From Phallus indusiatus (lineage: Eukaryota > Basidiomycota > Agaricomycetes > Phallales > Phallaceae), in the NCBI GenBank assembly GCA_027605045.1, contig JAQFWX010000020.1:620001-684000 (forward strand): DNA of 64,000 nt. The letters are read 5' to 3'. Below the pieces are notes generated by a model. It saw only the letters and a list, made by a program, of their open reading frames with translations. It did not search any database and was not told the DNA's origin. Below, in pieces: positions 1 to 12,332 of this stretch; within the stretch, counting starts at the first letter, position 1; every line of letters begins with the position of its first letter. Made by a program: the position numbers and the translations under genes.

Positions 1-728
1 ATTCCCAACAAAAACTGACAAGCAAAGAACGAAGACCGCCCACTCAAAAAGAATTGGGCGGCCGTGACTATCGCCCAAGCGCACATCTGAATTGGGATCC
101 ATCTCTCAGGACCAAATCGTTTCGCGATCAATTGAGACGGTATCTCAGAAATGAGGATAGCAGCTCGGAACAGCTGATTCCCGATGTTGAAATCGTTCGT
201 CGTCATATTGAGGTCGGGAAGCAGGTTGTCGCTGTTTGCTTGATAAAGACTGCTTTGATCAAGGTTGAGCGCCGCAAAGGCAATACCTGCCCAAAGCGTG
301 ATTCGCCAGTCTAGTTTACGGGCGAGAGCCTAGAAAACAAGACAACTTTGTTGTGAGTATGATTAATATATTTGGGTCCTTTTTCACCTTCTCTTCTCGA
401 TAGGTCCATCGCGCCTTTGGATCAAAACGATGTATTCCTTCATAATTGGCGGTGGGTTGATAATACGGTGACAGAACAGGATCGTCAAAAACTGATAGCT
501 AAGCAGAAACCGTTTTTTTAAGGAAATATTCCTTCGTTGAAGAATCACGAGAACGCCTACCTCAGTCGCCACAGCATCCAATTGAACGCTCTTGGCACGC
601 TTATTCCCACAAAAGGCCTCCGAAAGCTTGAAAGGTTCGGTATTAGGGGGAGCCAAATCATCTACATCGTTTAGCTTCGATGATTCCACCTTTTTGAGGG
701 AGAGTCTGGTGGCTTCTTCTTCGGACAT
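1..728 (-). CDS. MFS transporter, Dal5/allantoate-permease-like (3' part outside window)
   Basis: Three exons can be joined: 728-556, 498-388 and 329 to the edge, all in phase 0 with GT-AG introns (GTAGGC...GCTTAG and GTGAAA...TTCTAG). The spliced protein starts MSEEEATRLSLKK and has a cytosolic N-terminus with DPVLSPYYQP and FDPKARWTYREEK. It then reads KLDWRITLWAGIAF, ALNLDQSSLYQANSDN and EIPSQLIAKRFGPERW, the usual first helices and loop of fungal anion:cation symporters of the Dal5 group. About 200 of the usual ~500 residues lie in the window. The substrate cannot be told; family members carry allantoate, nicotinate, pantothenate and similar organic anions across the plasma membrane. The family call is firm, the subfamily call is inference. 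Confidence 0.82.
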
Positions 729-3700
729 TGCGAAGACTTGACCGTCTCACTTCATACAGGCCCAGTCATTATATACTCTAAAGAACGCGTGAGTCTAATG
801 AGTGCCAATAAATAAAACACTTGGACCCGCATTCGCCCCTTTACGATAAAAAGCCATCCCCACGAGCTGCCAGCCCAATGTTACTTCTCTGTATAGGAAA
901 GTGTCAACATGGATTGCTCGCGTGATTTGTCCCGATTAAGGAGAGCCTGGCTTTACAGAATGTTTCAGAAACTAAGTTTTTCAAATAAACGAGTCAAAAG
1001 AGATATATTTATACATACCGTCCTGCTCCATGGTTTTTTTGTTGAGGTAAACTTGTGCAGAACATGTGTAAATGAGAATGTGATCGACTTCTGCGAACCT
1101 TTATAGCTAAAAATAAACCAGAGTGAGAATACCAGAGAGGGCGGTGGGTGAAATCAGATAATAACAAGTCATTAATCATTTCGTCGGCCCTCAGCTGCTA
1201 GAGCTGTCGAAGCTAGAAGCTCGAAGATCCCTCGCCATTCGCTCGCTTCGACGCCCGAAATAGCCGGAAGTTAGTAATTAGTCTTGCGGCGAGAAACGAA
1301 TTTGGCTCAAAGAACGAACTATACCGTGAACTTTAATGACATTATTGACCCACTTCTATTCCCAAGTACCAGCAAATATGTATCCAGCTTTACGGAACTA
1401 TCAACTCCACCTTGACAGACCCGAGGAAGGAATTCTTATGCGCACGCCCAGCTTAGATTCTAGAACAATCACTGTGTAGTCACATGATGGTTGTAACACA
1501 AGCTATTACTTCACGTCGCGAGATCACTAGACAAAGAAATTAGTTACCCTGTATGTTTAGGTACCGACTGTGGACAGCAAGACTACACATACATAAACGT
1601 AATCTCATGGCATACCCTTGTTCCTGATGCGAATATGAGTTGCCAGCCCTAACACTAATGCGTCCGCTTGATGCAGTTTTAGCCCCCTTTCTTAGTTCTA
1701 CGACGAAACGAAGAACCATAATCGCAATGCTTTAGGAAGAGTTTAGGAGATGGACAGTTGGATCTGTATTAGTGAACTGCGTTTCACTTAGAACCCCAAT
1801 CTTGTTTATTGCGCAATCTCAATTACCGGCAGTCGTCAAAGATCATCGATCATTGTTGTATCCGCGTGTATCCTCCACAGTCCGCAGACTTCTTGGGGTA
1901 GAGTAATCGCGAGAAATGCTCCTATTACCGCAGATCGTCCATGGGAAAGACGAATGTCTTCTTATAGCTAAAGCATCAGCTCTTCAATTCTTTCCATTCA
2001 GTCATCCGGTCCGGTACATAAACCTACGGATGTATTAGCTTGGAACAACTGAGATAATAAACGATAAGGATCAAAGAACTCTATGTAGTAATATATCTAA
2101 CCTTGATTTAGATTACCGGGGTCCGGTACGTTACGGCCTGGAATCAAGATCCTTTCCGATGGCTAAATGACAGCAGGATAAAGTAATCAGTTCATTGTCA
2201 TCAGAGAGAGTGAATAATTCGACCTAGTATGCTCAATCAGATCCACAACTTGAATGTAATTCATCCGATTACCCTATCAAAATATCAATGTCGATATAAG
2301 TTGTCAACGACTACAGCCCAGGAATGCGTTTTTTACGAACCCTCGATATATAGATCCGTTGCAGGATGCGTACCAGGAGAAAATTCTCAATTTCAACGAA
2401 GTTTCTCCTTTTGTAAGTAACGCGGTAACGTTGGAGCAAGAGATTAATCGCAAAGGGTCGAATCTAGAATACAGCCCTCCCCATCTGCCAAGCTTTGCGG
2501 CTTCCATAGGGGATTGCCATCAACCAGGAATCAATTTCATAAAACACAAATTACATCGACAAACCTACCATCAATGTTTCAAATGCTGCATGACCATAAA
2601 CGCGTGTCGGACTTGTGGCAGTGCCCCGTGAAGATGAGATGAAGGCCCCATAGCTACTTGAACTTAAGCCTTAAGCCAAAAAGGTTCGATACATGAAAGA
2701 TCTCAAATTTCCCTCCACCATGGTTATTAAAAGCTGCTGCTTGACGGCGTAATCTCATTGGATGTTACACAACGTATACACCATTGACAGGAGGATGCCA
2801 AGCAAGTGCCAGAAGGCACAACGTCGTAGCAGAATATGGGAACAGTGACTGAATCCAATCCACGAGACGGGAAGAGCCGAGGCGAAGCATGAATATGAGA
2901 GATTAATCGGTTGTGAGGATGCTAGCGTAGTCTGAAATGACTTGAAGAGAATCAAGAGATACGAGTCGGAATGCGGAACGTGACGCTTACGTGTCAGCCA
3001 GCGTCTAGCTTCCTAAGGTTAACCATCATCTTATTACCGAATGCCCTAGGAAACTGTATGATTTCAAAGCAATAAACCAAATGCGATGTGAAACATAAGA
3101 AGCGAGCTATTTTGAACCAAACTATCAGCAATGTTACTTGAGCAAAGAGAATAATTCTTCTACATGCTGCATGCACGCTGGTGACGTGGGTGAAATTTTC
3201 AAATTATGCCAGCACTTAGCAACATCATCAGGCAAATTGAGATGCAGAGTACAGTCAAGAAATCGGAACAATCATCGAAAATTTGTGACCCAAACTTCGT
3301 CGCGGTCATACCGGCCAGAAGCATGGTTTACGCGAATATCAGTTTGTAGAGCAGCTGGAATGTAATTAGACATCTTTGAACTGCGAGTGTGCGTTCCCAT
3401 GTGCGTAATGTTTGAGCGCTGTCTTGCTATGATCTTGTGTAAATAGCTCGGAGCTCTGTTATTATTTCTAGTCAATAGCCTACACACTCTCGATATGATC
3501 GCAGGCACATATTTACGCGAGTGATGTGGTTCCATTCCAAGTTTTCCGTTCGACATGTGCCGACCCCACTCTCAGACATGACGGAACAAAGTCTTATGAA
3601 GATACAAGGGTTGTTATACAGATCTAATAAATCAATAAACAAAACAACGTAGTAACTTCATACGAAAATAGATAGAACAAACACATACTCGGAACATGTT

Positions 3701-4584
3701 TACAATAGGCCACTGAAGGAAGCTTACAGTTCAACACAAGGGGTTAGATTAGATATATTGCGACATCTATTTCATATATCTAAAATCGAATAGTTGTGCA
3801 AATGAGTCTACACCCCTTAACAAAAATAATGTCGTACACTTGCCTGAAAACCCCAGACATGATCAAGCCGATAAATCATATATGTCATGTTATCTTGTCT
3901 TATCGCCCATCTGTTCACGTAAACGGTAAGACCAATCCATGAGAATTTTGGTCTCACTTGAGTATGTGCGATCTGCAAAATGGTGATAGTGTGATCATCA
4001 TGAGAAAAACAGAAATCAAATTCCATGATTTACTGTACGTTATTATTGAAATGGCTGTCAAGTGGACTCTAGGATATAATTAGGCATCCTCGTACATATG
4101 GACAAGACCGATTTTGATTGGTGTTCTCAGCCGCGCGATGCCATGGTTGATTGCAAAAACGCGAAGATACTGTCACGATGAGTCACGCGTTGAAGAAAGT
4201 TTAAAGCTCCACCATGTGGCGTCGTTCACCAGTAGCACCTTCTATACTTCTTTCGCCATAAATGTCTAAATAAATAATCGTTTTAGGTTTGGTTCCAGAG
4301 AAATTGTCAAAAGTCATCATCGATTCATCTTCAAACGCTAATTCTTATCGGCCCGTTCCGCGTCATTCAAGTTTCAGTTTTGCTTGCGCATCTTGCCGGA
4401 TTTTTTTTTACCCTCCATACAAACCCACGGTAATTTATACTCACAATGCCTGTCTGGTCTATCATAATTAATCACATAAGTTTGAAGAAGATTGTCACCT
4501 GCAGATATCAATTTCTCTCTACATACAATTTCGACGTAATTTCAAAAACAAACAAAAGATGATGCTATTTGGAGTTCCTCCATT
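729..4584. other. Long gene-poor stretch
   Basis: Nearly 3.9 kb between the MFS gene and FTR1. Open frames here are at most about 95 codons, overlap on both strands, show no recognisable motif and cannot be joined through splice sites into a longer protein. No terminal repeats or transposase remnant were recognised. An ACGCGT hexamer lies at 784-789, just upstream of the MFS start, without further support. Confidence 0.5.
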
Positions 4585-6134
4585 TCAAACCTCTACTGGC
4601 TGGCTTCTAGCTTCGCGTCGGAGACGTCTCTCTTTTGCGAGTTTCGATTCTTTTCCGAAGAAAGTAGTGCGACCCTAGAGGATGACAGGTAAAACAACAA
4701 CGCTTATTCGACAGCAGAAGCAAATGTCAGATACCTCTTTCCACTTCAAATAGACCACAGTAACTATAACGGCTACCCAGTAAAAAACATATGACAAAAC
4801 GGTTCCAATGGTGGCGTTGTTTGTCCAACCAAACTGGTTTAGGTATGTAAGTTTTGGCGTTACTTCGGACAAACTTGAAAGAAGCAGTCAACTAACCAGT
4901 GCATTAAAGATGCTCCACCCCTGACCGTCGAGGTTATTTTCCGGATTGCAGCAATCTAAATGCCAGACGCTCCCATCGACTTCGTAGGAACCTGGTCCGT
5001 CTCCTCCCGTGTCATCGACATCGGATCCCACACTTATTCAGAAAAAGTCAATGCTTATATGAAACGCGCAACAATGGTTGACTAACAGTTTTATGAAAGC
5101 ATGCGTCTGGAAGTTTCCGACGGCCTTGGAGAACAATCCCGAACCAATCAAAAGCAAGAAGTTCGTCATCACGACCAGAAAGACCGTCAAGCCTGTCTCA
5201 AGTATTCAATCCACCATCCTTCCAATGAATCGGATAGGGTACTTACTTGTTCGAGAAGCAAAAGCATAGATAAAGTATCCGATGATTAAACCGCAGATGA
5301 TACCAACGATCGCGGCGATAGGAATCGCGGTGGCTGGTTGACCCAGGGACACACCTCCGACAAATACAACGGCTTCCATACCCTCTCGCAGAACCGTGAT
5401 GAATGGAAGGAAGAAAAGAACCCACTTCCCCGTCAACGTTTTACCATCGACACCTATTAAGTGAGTTTAGCACTCAAGTCGCCTGATGATAGATAACAGT
5501 ACTGACGTTTTCCTTCAAAGGCGTTTTGCAGCTTGACCTTCCATTTGGCTTTGGCGCGGTCCATTTTGAGCATGGTAATTCCCATGATGAAAATGATGAT
5601 ACAGCTGACGATAAATTTTTAGTTCTTCTAGATTTACATCAACATGAATAGGAACATACGCGATAAGACTGAAGACGCCCTCCCAAAGGTCCTCACTTTT
5701 GGACCAGAGATCGGCGGCCTGTGTGAACCATACAGCAATGAAAGCGGCACCTATAGCAAGTGCAATTGCAAAACCGGAAATAGCACCGAGAAAAATCTGT
5801 AAAACACCTTGGTCAGCTTTGCTGAGATAAGTGTGTTTTACTTTGTACTACTCGCCTGCCATCGCAACTTTTTAATCAGTCGTCTGACGCGAAGAGACTC
5901 ATCCTCGTTGACGGAAGCAGTAGGGCTGGAACCATTCTCCTTGGTATCATCGATTTTTTCATCGGAGGGCGTAGGAGGAGACTCTACTACTACGGCCTGA
6001 GGTCGGGCTGGAGCAGTATCCTTACTGACAATCTGCTCGACAAGACCCAAGAGAACAGAGACGATAATAGCGGCCTCAAGAGTTTCTCGAAAGACGATGA
6101 AGAAAATGGGAATACTAAACAGATTGCGAGCCAT
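4585..6134 (-). CDS. FTR1: High-affinity iron permease Ftr1
   Basis: Plasma-membrane Fe(III) permease that takes iron from the ferroxidase Fet3. The start chosen is MARNLFSIPIFF at 6134, which matches the family N-terminus; an in-frame Met 11 codons upstream would only add a tail. Both REXXE iron-translocation motifs are present: RETLE in FIVFRETLEAAII in exon 1, and REGME in ITVLREGMEAVVFVGG. They sit in hydrophobic helices, and there are further helices such as GAISGFAIALAIGAAFIA, GIICGLIIGYFIYAFA and TVLSYVFYWVAVIVTVVYL. The last exon is short, basic and cytosolic (ESKLAKERRLRREARSQ) and ends at 4585. The first intron (5855-5797) uses a GC donor (CAG|GCGAGT); only this join keeps the frame and the conserved sequence. 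Transcribed divergently from FET3, so the two are probably co-regulated by iron. Confidence 0.93.
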
Positions 6135-6607
6135 GGGGTCTGAAATGAATAATGGGGTGAAAAACAATCGTACGGCTAGTCGACTAAAGAGGCCCTCCTT
6201 ATCTGATAAACCGGCTGGGTAACGTAAGCATTCAAAAAAGGGTAGTCATCTGATATCTGATAAGATGTCAGATAAAAAAAATTTTTCTTTTTTCATACTC
6301 CGACCAACCGACGACCGAACCTTCCCGACATGACCAAGAATCCGATTTTGCGTAAAAGCAAATCAGCTCGTAATAATTGCTTGTTCTTTAAAAGTTTTTG
6401 GGGTGATAAGCTTACCCCGTGATCCAGGGACAACCCACGCTAACGTACGATGCACATGCGTGCTGCTCTTTTTGTTCACACTCCGCTATCTGATAAAATT
6501 ACGCCCACCGGAGATTTAAATTTATCTGATTAGATTGAAAAAGCAATAAGAAAAAACAATCGTCTGAGCTTCCTCAACCCGTTTTCTCCCCATCCCCCAA
6601 CCCCCCA
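6135..6607. promoter_or_regulatory. Bidirectional FTR1/FET3 promoter with iron-type GATA sites
   Basis: This 473-bp spacer lies between two divergent starts. It holds ATCTGATAA at 6201-6209, ATCTGATAT at 6248-6256 overlapping ATCTGATAA at 6255-6263, GTCAGATAA at 6267-6275, ATCTGATAA at 6488-6496 and ATCTGATTA at 6524-6532. The consensus ATCWGATAA is the known site of fungal siderophore/iron GATA repressors (Urbs1, SRE, SreA). One cluster lies near FTR1 (66-141 bp upstream of its start) and one near FET3 (75-120 bp upstream). The sites are read directly; repression under iron sufficiency is inferred from the family. Confidence 0.8.
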
Positions 6608-9331
6608 ATGTTGCCTCTCCATCTCCTCTTCCTTCCCTTAGCCAGTGCCGTTACTGTCGAGCACTGGTGGAACATCACTTATGTCAATGCCAATCCTGAC
6701 GGTCTGTTTGAACGCCGAGTCATCGGAGTCAATGGAACCTGGCCTCCACCACCGTTGGAAATCGGCTCAAACGACACCTTGATTGTTCATGCCTTGAACG
6801 GAATCGATCAACCTACAAGTTTGCATCATCACGGTATGGCTTTCAATGGCACTGGATGGGGCGATGGCGCGGTAGGAGTCACACAATGGTAAAACCCTTC
6901 GTGGCGATTTTGGTCTTGGCGGCTTTTCTGACTTCAATCTTTCGGGCAGCGGAATACCCCCAGGTGAAAGTTTCACATACGTATTACCCGTTCATCAATG
7001 GAATCAATGGGGTTCATATTGGGTTCATGCTCATTCTTTGGTACGTAATATATATCCTCTTGCTCCCGATTACCCTTGTGAATTGACTGGTACATTCAAG
7101 GGACAATATGTCGATGGACTGCGTGCTCCATACCTCATTCATAATGAAAACCCCGGCGGAGAAGTTTATGCAAGTAAATATGACGAGGAATTCACAGTTG
7201 TGATAGGCGATTGGTCAGTAATTCTGTTTTTTTTGGTGGAGCTTTGGTCTTCTTTTTTTCAACATTTTATCATCTTGTACTTTCTCCCGATCACTCATCG
7301 GCTCATACTTCTCATCTTCATTCCTTTATTCTCATGACATCACCTGACCTTTTCGTAAAGGTACCATGACCAACATTCCGTTCTTATCAGTCAATTCTTA
7401 AGTCAGGCGAACCCAGGTGGTGCGGAGCCAATTCCGGGTTCGTCTTTTACTTTTAGCTTTATTATATTCCATTCATCTCTATGATCAAGATTCTGGTTTG
7501 ATCTATTTCACTCAAAATGGAACGTACCTCCCACCTATTCCTTCTTCATCCCCACCGGATCCGAATGTCGGTTTCAACGAGAATGCGACGCTTCCGTTTC
7601 AATCTGGAAAAACGTACCGTCTCAGGCTTATCAACACAAGTGCATTCAGCGCGTTCTTCTTCCGTATCGAAGGCCACGACATGACACTGATTGAAGTCGA
7701 TGGTGTTAGTCTTTTATCTTATCCGTGTTTGGTAACCGGCAAAGTGCTGACCACAATGTTAGACCGATATCGAAGAGTTCCCGATTGATCAAGTTTCAAT
7801 TGCTGTGGCTCAGAGGTATTCCATCTTAGTCACCGCCCGCAACGACACCGGTTCGGACGTGCGGAATTGGGTCATTCATGCAGATATGGAGTAAGTCGAC
7901 AGACTGATTCATCTCGATATACTCCTAATTTTTGGTTCTTGTTAACTAGTACTACTATGTTCGATGTCGTCCCTCCGACGCTACAAACCAATCTCACATC
8001 GAGTATCACATATTCGTCTTCTGCACCTCTCGCGAAGCCCGGAACAGTCGACGTAAGAATGTCGTTTTATCTTTTCTCATTACGGCACTTTACATTCAAT
8101 CATTGTTAAGGTGTACCCAGATCTCAACGACACTGCATTGGTGCCATTCATGGTTCAAGAAGAGCTTCCTCCGCCTGACCAAGTTATCGAACTCAACGTC
8201 TTCTTCGCAACCATGAGTAACGGCATCAACCGGTATGCACATGACTTTAAACAAGTTTTGCGACAACAAAATTCTGTCAGAGCTGATTATCGATTTGCCG
8301 ATTTAATTCAGTGCCATGTTCAATAATGTTACGTACAACTCCCCACTTGTGCCGAGTATTTTGACGGAACTCACTATGGGTGACTTGAGTTCCGACGTTG
8401 CCGTATACGGACCGCAGTCCTTTGTATTAAATCACAACGAGGTGGTTGAGATCCGACTATTCAATTGGGACGCTGGCAAACATCCATTGTAAGAAGACAA
8501 TTCCTTCAGTGTTTTAGTTTTTGCATTATCTTCCCACTTACTCAAAACTATTTTAGCCACTTGCATGGTCACAAGTTCCAGCTCGTCTATAAGTCGTTCG
8601 ACGTCACTTCAGACGACCCGACGATAAATCCACCACAGCCAACGGTTGGGGAGTCAAGTCCTCCTAATCCCAACTCCAATCCTTTACGTAGGGACACGGT
8701 ACAAGTACCTGCGACCGGTGCCGTATTCTTAAGATTTGCGTCCGATAATCCAGGCGCATGGTTCTTCCATTGTAAGCGACAGTAAAATGATACGCGTCGC
8801 AATCAATCTAATCTTATCTCTCTCCCTATCTCTCTCTATTTTACCAGGTCACATTGAGTAGGTTCTTTCAATAATCCTTCCTATTTTTGACATGTTCTAA
8901 ATCAGTCTTCACAAAAACCAAGCTGGCACTTGTCAGCCGGGTTAGCCGTAACCTTACTAGAAGCTCCCATACAAGCTCAAGCCACAATCACACCTCCATC
9001 GGACGTTCAATCTCAATGTCTCGCCCAGGGTCTACCAGCTTCCGGAAATGCCGCCGGCCACAATTCTACAACCGACTTTTCGGGACTTACCGTCGGTCCT
9101 TTCCCGCAGAAGTTAGGGTGGCTTCCAAAAGGTATCGGCGCCATGGCTGGCTGTGTCCTGAGCGCTGTTTTGGGTATGTTGGCGGTTGGATGGTATGAGA
9201 TTGGAGGCTTTGGAACAGATGAAGAAGTTGAGGAAGAAGAAAGAGTCCGAATTCAGGGTATTATTGATAGAGGTGGAGGCTTTAAAAAGCGTACATGGAA
9301 TCGGGTTGTGAATGCTGTTAAGAGCAACTAG
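6608..9331 (+). CDS. FET3: Multicopper ferroxidase Fet3
   Basis: Oxidises Fe(II) to Fe(III) outside the plasma membrane for import through Ftr1. It has a signal peptide (MLPLHLLFLPLASA) and about ten introns. All four copper-ligand segments can be seen after splicing: LHHHGM, WVHAHS, HPFHLHGHK and FFHCHIDWHL. The second and last segments are only complete across exon joins. Many N-x-S/T sites fit a glycosylated ectodomain. Near the C-terminus a hydrophobic stretch (GIGAMAGCVLSAVLGMLAVG) is followed by an acidic/basic tail, the type I anchor that separates Fet3 from secreted laccases. The last exon before the stop (8924-9331) carries LSAGLAVTLLEAP and the anchor. Pairing with FTR1 across a shared promoter supports ferroxidase rather than laccase. 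Confidence 0.93.
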
Positions 9332-9993
9332 TTTTTCTATCCGTTTATTGATATTCCAGGCAATATGTACGAATGAATGAATTTAAAATGATCTTTAAAT
9401 ATATATATTTTTAGAGAAAAACAAACTCTCTTCACTAACATTAACGGCGAACGCCGCCGGATGTTTCTTGAACTTGTTATTGTTAAGTTATGGTTCTGAA
9501 AATAAGTTACACCACAGAAAGAGATATTACTTGTGCGAGAAGGTACTGAAGTGACTGAAAGACCTTCGAAAGAAGACGAGATGATTGATGGTTTGGTGAG
9601 CGGCAGCGATTAGATAGAATCTGCTCCCGTTGAGTGAATAGACCACCAAAGTGCATTTGCATCACAATTCTCATTGACATAAAAGCGATATAGACCTCTT
9701 TAGTATTGGATATACAGTCAGGAAGGCGTAGGTTAACAGTGGTAAAAGCAGTCTTACCAGTATTCGCAACAGTAATATTAACAACCCCCCGGAGATAAGG
9801 GCATCAAAGACTGAGAAAGTTCTTCAATGAAAAGGACTTGAAAACCACTAACATTTATTCACGTACGCTTGAGACGAGTCAACTATGGTCGCTCCTTCGC
9901 CACGAAAAATCTCTTGTTGACGCCACGCTTGCATGTCTCTATAAGTCACGGCTTCAGATGATCAATTAAAATCACTCCCAGGGTTGTTTATAC
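9332..9993. other. Downstream of FET3; possible 3' exons of the next minus-strand gene
   Basis: On the minus strand a frame stays open from about 9800 to 9490. It reads NITVANTGKTAFTTVNLRLP, then VYIAFMSMRIVMQMHFGG, and is followed by a good donor (CAA|GTAATA). This looks coding rather than random, and may be a 3' exon of the gene at 9994-10525. I could not join the two in phase, so it is left unassigned. Confidence 0.3.
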
Positions 9994-10525
9994 TCGCCCA
10001 AAAGGATAAGTAAAATCCTTATTATAGAACAAGAGCTAAATGAAATATAAGCGTCGACGTCGTGGCATCTGCACGATGAGTGTACGAAGAACTCACTCTG
10101 TATTGATCCATGATCGAGTTTATTGTCTTATTTGCTTGAAGTGCAGTTATCCCGTTATATTCTTTTGTCATGGTGAAGAGACGAGGAATCGGTCCTAGGC
10201 ATAAATCTCCCTCCAATTTCCATCGTTTTAACACTTTTTCCTTCCTCTCAACGGTCTCTTTCACTTCCTTTCCAAACCTAAATAGTAGGTAACTGAATTC
10301 AGCCCGGAAGGATACTACTCAATTTCAGATGTATCACACTTACAATGTAAACTGATATGACATCCAATCTGTAAGTGCCCGGATGTCCTCATCTGGATGA
10401 TTCACGGAGGCGTATTTCAGCTCTTCGATGACCCCTTGAATTTTAAACCAAGTTATTTTGAGGCTGGCTGCGCCTTCTTCAATCTCCTCGGTTAACGAAA
10501 GTGGCTTTTTCGACGGGAGTGGCAT
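9994..10525 (-). CDS. Unrecognised protein-coding gene, probably longer at its 3' end
   Basis: Three exons join cleanly. Exon 10525-10344 starts MPLPSKKPLSLTEEIEEGAA. Its donor GTAAGT leads to exon 10277-10097 (FGKEVKETVERKEKVLKRW and PRLFTMTKEYNGITALQAN), and donor GTGAGT leads to exon 10035-9994 (LLFYNKDFTYPFGR). Phases agree at both joins. The middle of the protein is charged and likely helical; there is no signal peptide or membrane segment. A further minus-strand frame, DMQAWRQQEIFRGEGA, lies at about 9940-9870 and may belong to it. I do not recognise the family. The exons look real because frame, splice sites and composition agree; the 3' end is open. Confidence 0.45.
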
Positions 10526-11487
10526 CGCGAATAGATGTTAAAATGGAGAGGGTAAGAGGTCGAAATTTCCTCCTTAAACGGTGCATTTCCACTTCATTAT
10601 GTAAAATACTTGTGGCAGTCCAGACTCATTTTTTTGAAGGACAAAGGAGAAAGTCAGGGACGCTGGCCACTGTCCATTGTTTACTGCCTCAGGTTCAATG
10701 ATGACTAAGTTGCCCTATAATTTGGATCGTTGAAAAGAAATATCAAAGTAAATTTGAAAATTTTGAGACGCTGAGGAGGAATCAGTAATACCGCTGTGCT
10801 ATGATTATCAACTTCTACACACCTCGGTACCAACAGAGGGCGACAACGCTCCTGGCTGGTCACATGCAAGAACTAAATAGAAAGTGAATTGTAAAGATCA
10901 CTCTGACAAGTCCGGAAGTATTAAATATGTCTATTGTTCTGTGAGGTAATTCTGGTGTCGCATAGGAAATCGACATCGATGCTTTGTAGAACAGTACTGC
11001 AATCTGCCCGGCAAATGACGCGTATCATCCAAAGATTTAAGAAAGCTGCGGTTTCAAAGGTAGCTGAGCAAAATACACAGATTATAAGTGATACGTACTC
11101 TCAATGATCAGTCAAAACGCAGCGTTTGAGCAGTACGTTGGGAGTAACATTAACGTCTGTCGTTGAATAACTTGCGAATAATAAGCTTAAAATGCTGTGG
11201 GCGCTTTTCTCGGTTATCGGGGAAATACCGGCTGATGATCGGGTCTTTGATTGGCTGGGCAGCACATGGTAAATTATAAGCGTTGATGAAGAGAAAAAGA
11301 AAAAGAAAAGACGGTCGTTCTAAAGACGTTGCTTGGTCGACAACATTGTTTATCCCATTACATTTGATATTAAATCAAAAAAACAAGAGATAGCAAATAA
11401 TGTATAAAATCCGCGTTCCCAAAAATACGAACAAAATGTTCGGAAAAAAGGACGTTACATACGGCAAATGCTGACCGACTGTCTTTT
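10526..11487. other. Intergenic, nothing recognised
   Basis: AT-rich spacer between two minus-strand genes. Only short random frames are seen. Confidence 0.5.
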
Positions 11488-12332
11488 TTAGAATAACATG
11501 GGAAGTACAACAAGGGGAAGAATGAGCAGACGGGCGGAGGTGATGCGAGGATTCGCAGAATTGGGGGGAGGATTCAACGTAGTGGGAGACGGCGACGAGT
11601 TCGTCGAGCCAGTTGGAGACGGAACCGGAGCAGGGGACGATCCGCTAGAGGGAGCGGGTACAGAAGGATTTCCTGAAGAGCCTCCAGAAGATGATGGTGT
11701 AGAGTTGCCAGTGGAATCGGATGACCCCGTAGGGGAGGAAGTGGGTTGGCCTGCACTAGTGGTCACGGATGCCCCAGGAAATACGGTAACCAGAGTCACG
11801 GGAACCAAAGAAACCGATTCAGTGAAAGCAGAAACTGAGGAAGACGAAGATATCGTTCCTAACGCCTCAATATCCGTTTCGGTGCAACTTGACGTGTCCC
11901 CGTTGATATTGCATTGGATGTCGACACTGGCAGTGACTCCACTGTCAACGAAAGAGCCAACCAAGTGTGCAGTGGAAGGACCTTCGGACAACGTTACTTA
12001 AGGAAAAGAAAAAACGGTGTCAGTTGGTTGAAATGATGAGGAGGATGTTTCACATACAGGTTGGTGCAGGACCGTCGTCGCCAGTTGATCCAAGGACAAT
12101 TTGATATACAGTAACGCCATTTTGAGTACCTATGACCGAGGCCAGAAGGAAATCACCGTCGTCCAACCCTCCACTATCTGAAACAGATGGGACATAGATA
12201 GCGGAGGTAGTTTGAGCGTGAACATCTATGTAAGCTGTGAGATATACTAGAGATGATTGAAACGACAAACTCACATTCTCCAACGATGGCAAACGAGAGG
12301 AGGAGTAAGGACAAATTTTCAAAGGAGCGCAT
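11488..12332 (-). CDS. Secreted Ser/Thr/Pro-rich protein, probably GPI-anchored
   Basis: Three exons. The first begins at 12332 with the signal peptide MRSFENLSLLLLSFAIVGE, and a GTGAGT intron leads to YIDVHAQTTSAIYVPSV. The second intron (GTATGT...CTTAAG) joins ...GDDGPAPT to LTLSEGPSTAHLVGSF. The mature part has a short beta-rich domain with two cysteines (IQCNINGDTSSC). A long Ser/Thr/Pro/Gly tail follows, and the protein ends in a hydrophobic C-terminus (ARLLILPLVVLPMLF) after small residues, as in GPI-anchored fungal wall proteins. Length is about 235 residues. The long plus-strand frame over the same bases is its antisense shadow, caused by biased codon use. Function unknown; similar proteins are common in agaricomycetes. 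Confidence 0.75.

Noticed and set aside
6608..9331. Laccase instead of Fet3
   Set aside because: The C-terminal membrane anchor and the divergent FTR1 neighbour favour the ferroxidase.
11498..12001. 167-codon plus-strand frame
   Set aside because: Antisense shadow of the Ser/Thr-rich secreted gene; no splice signals or hydrophobic leader.
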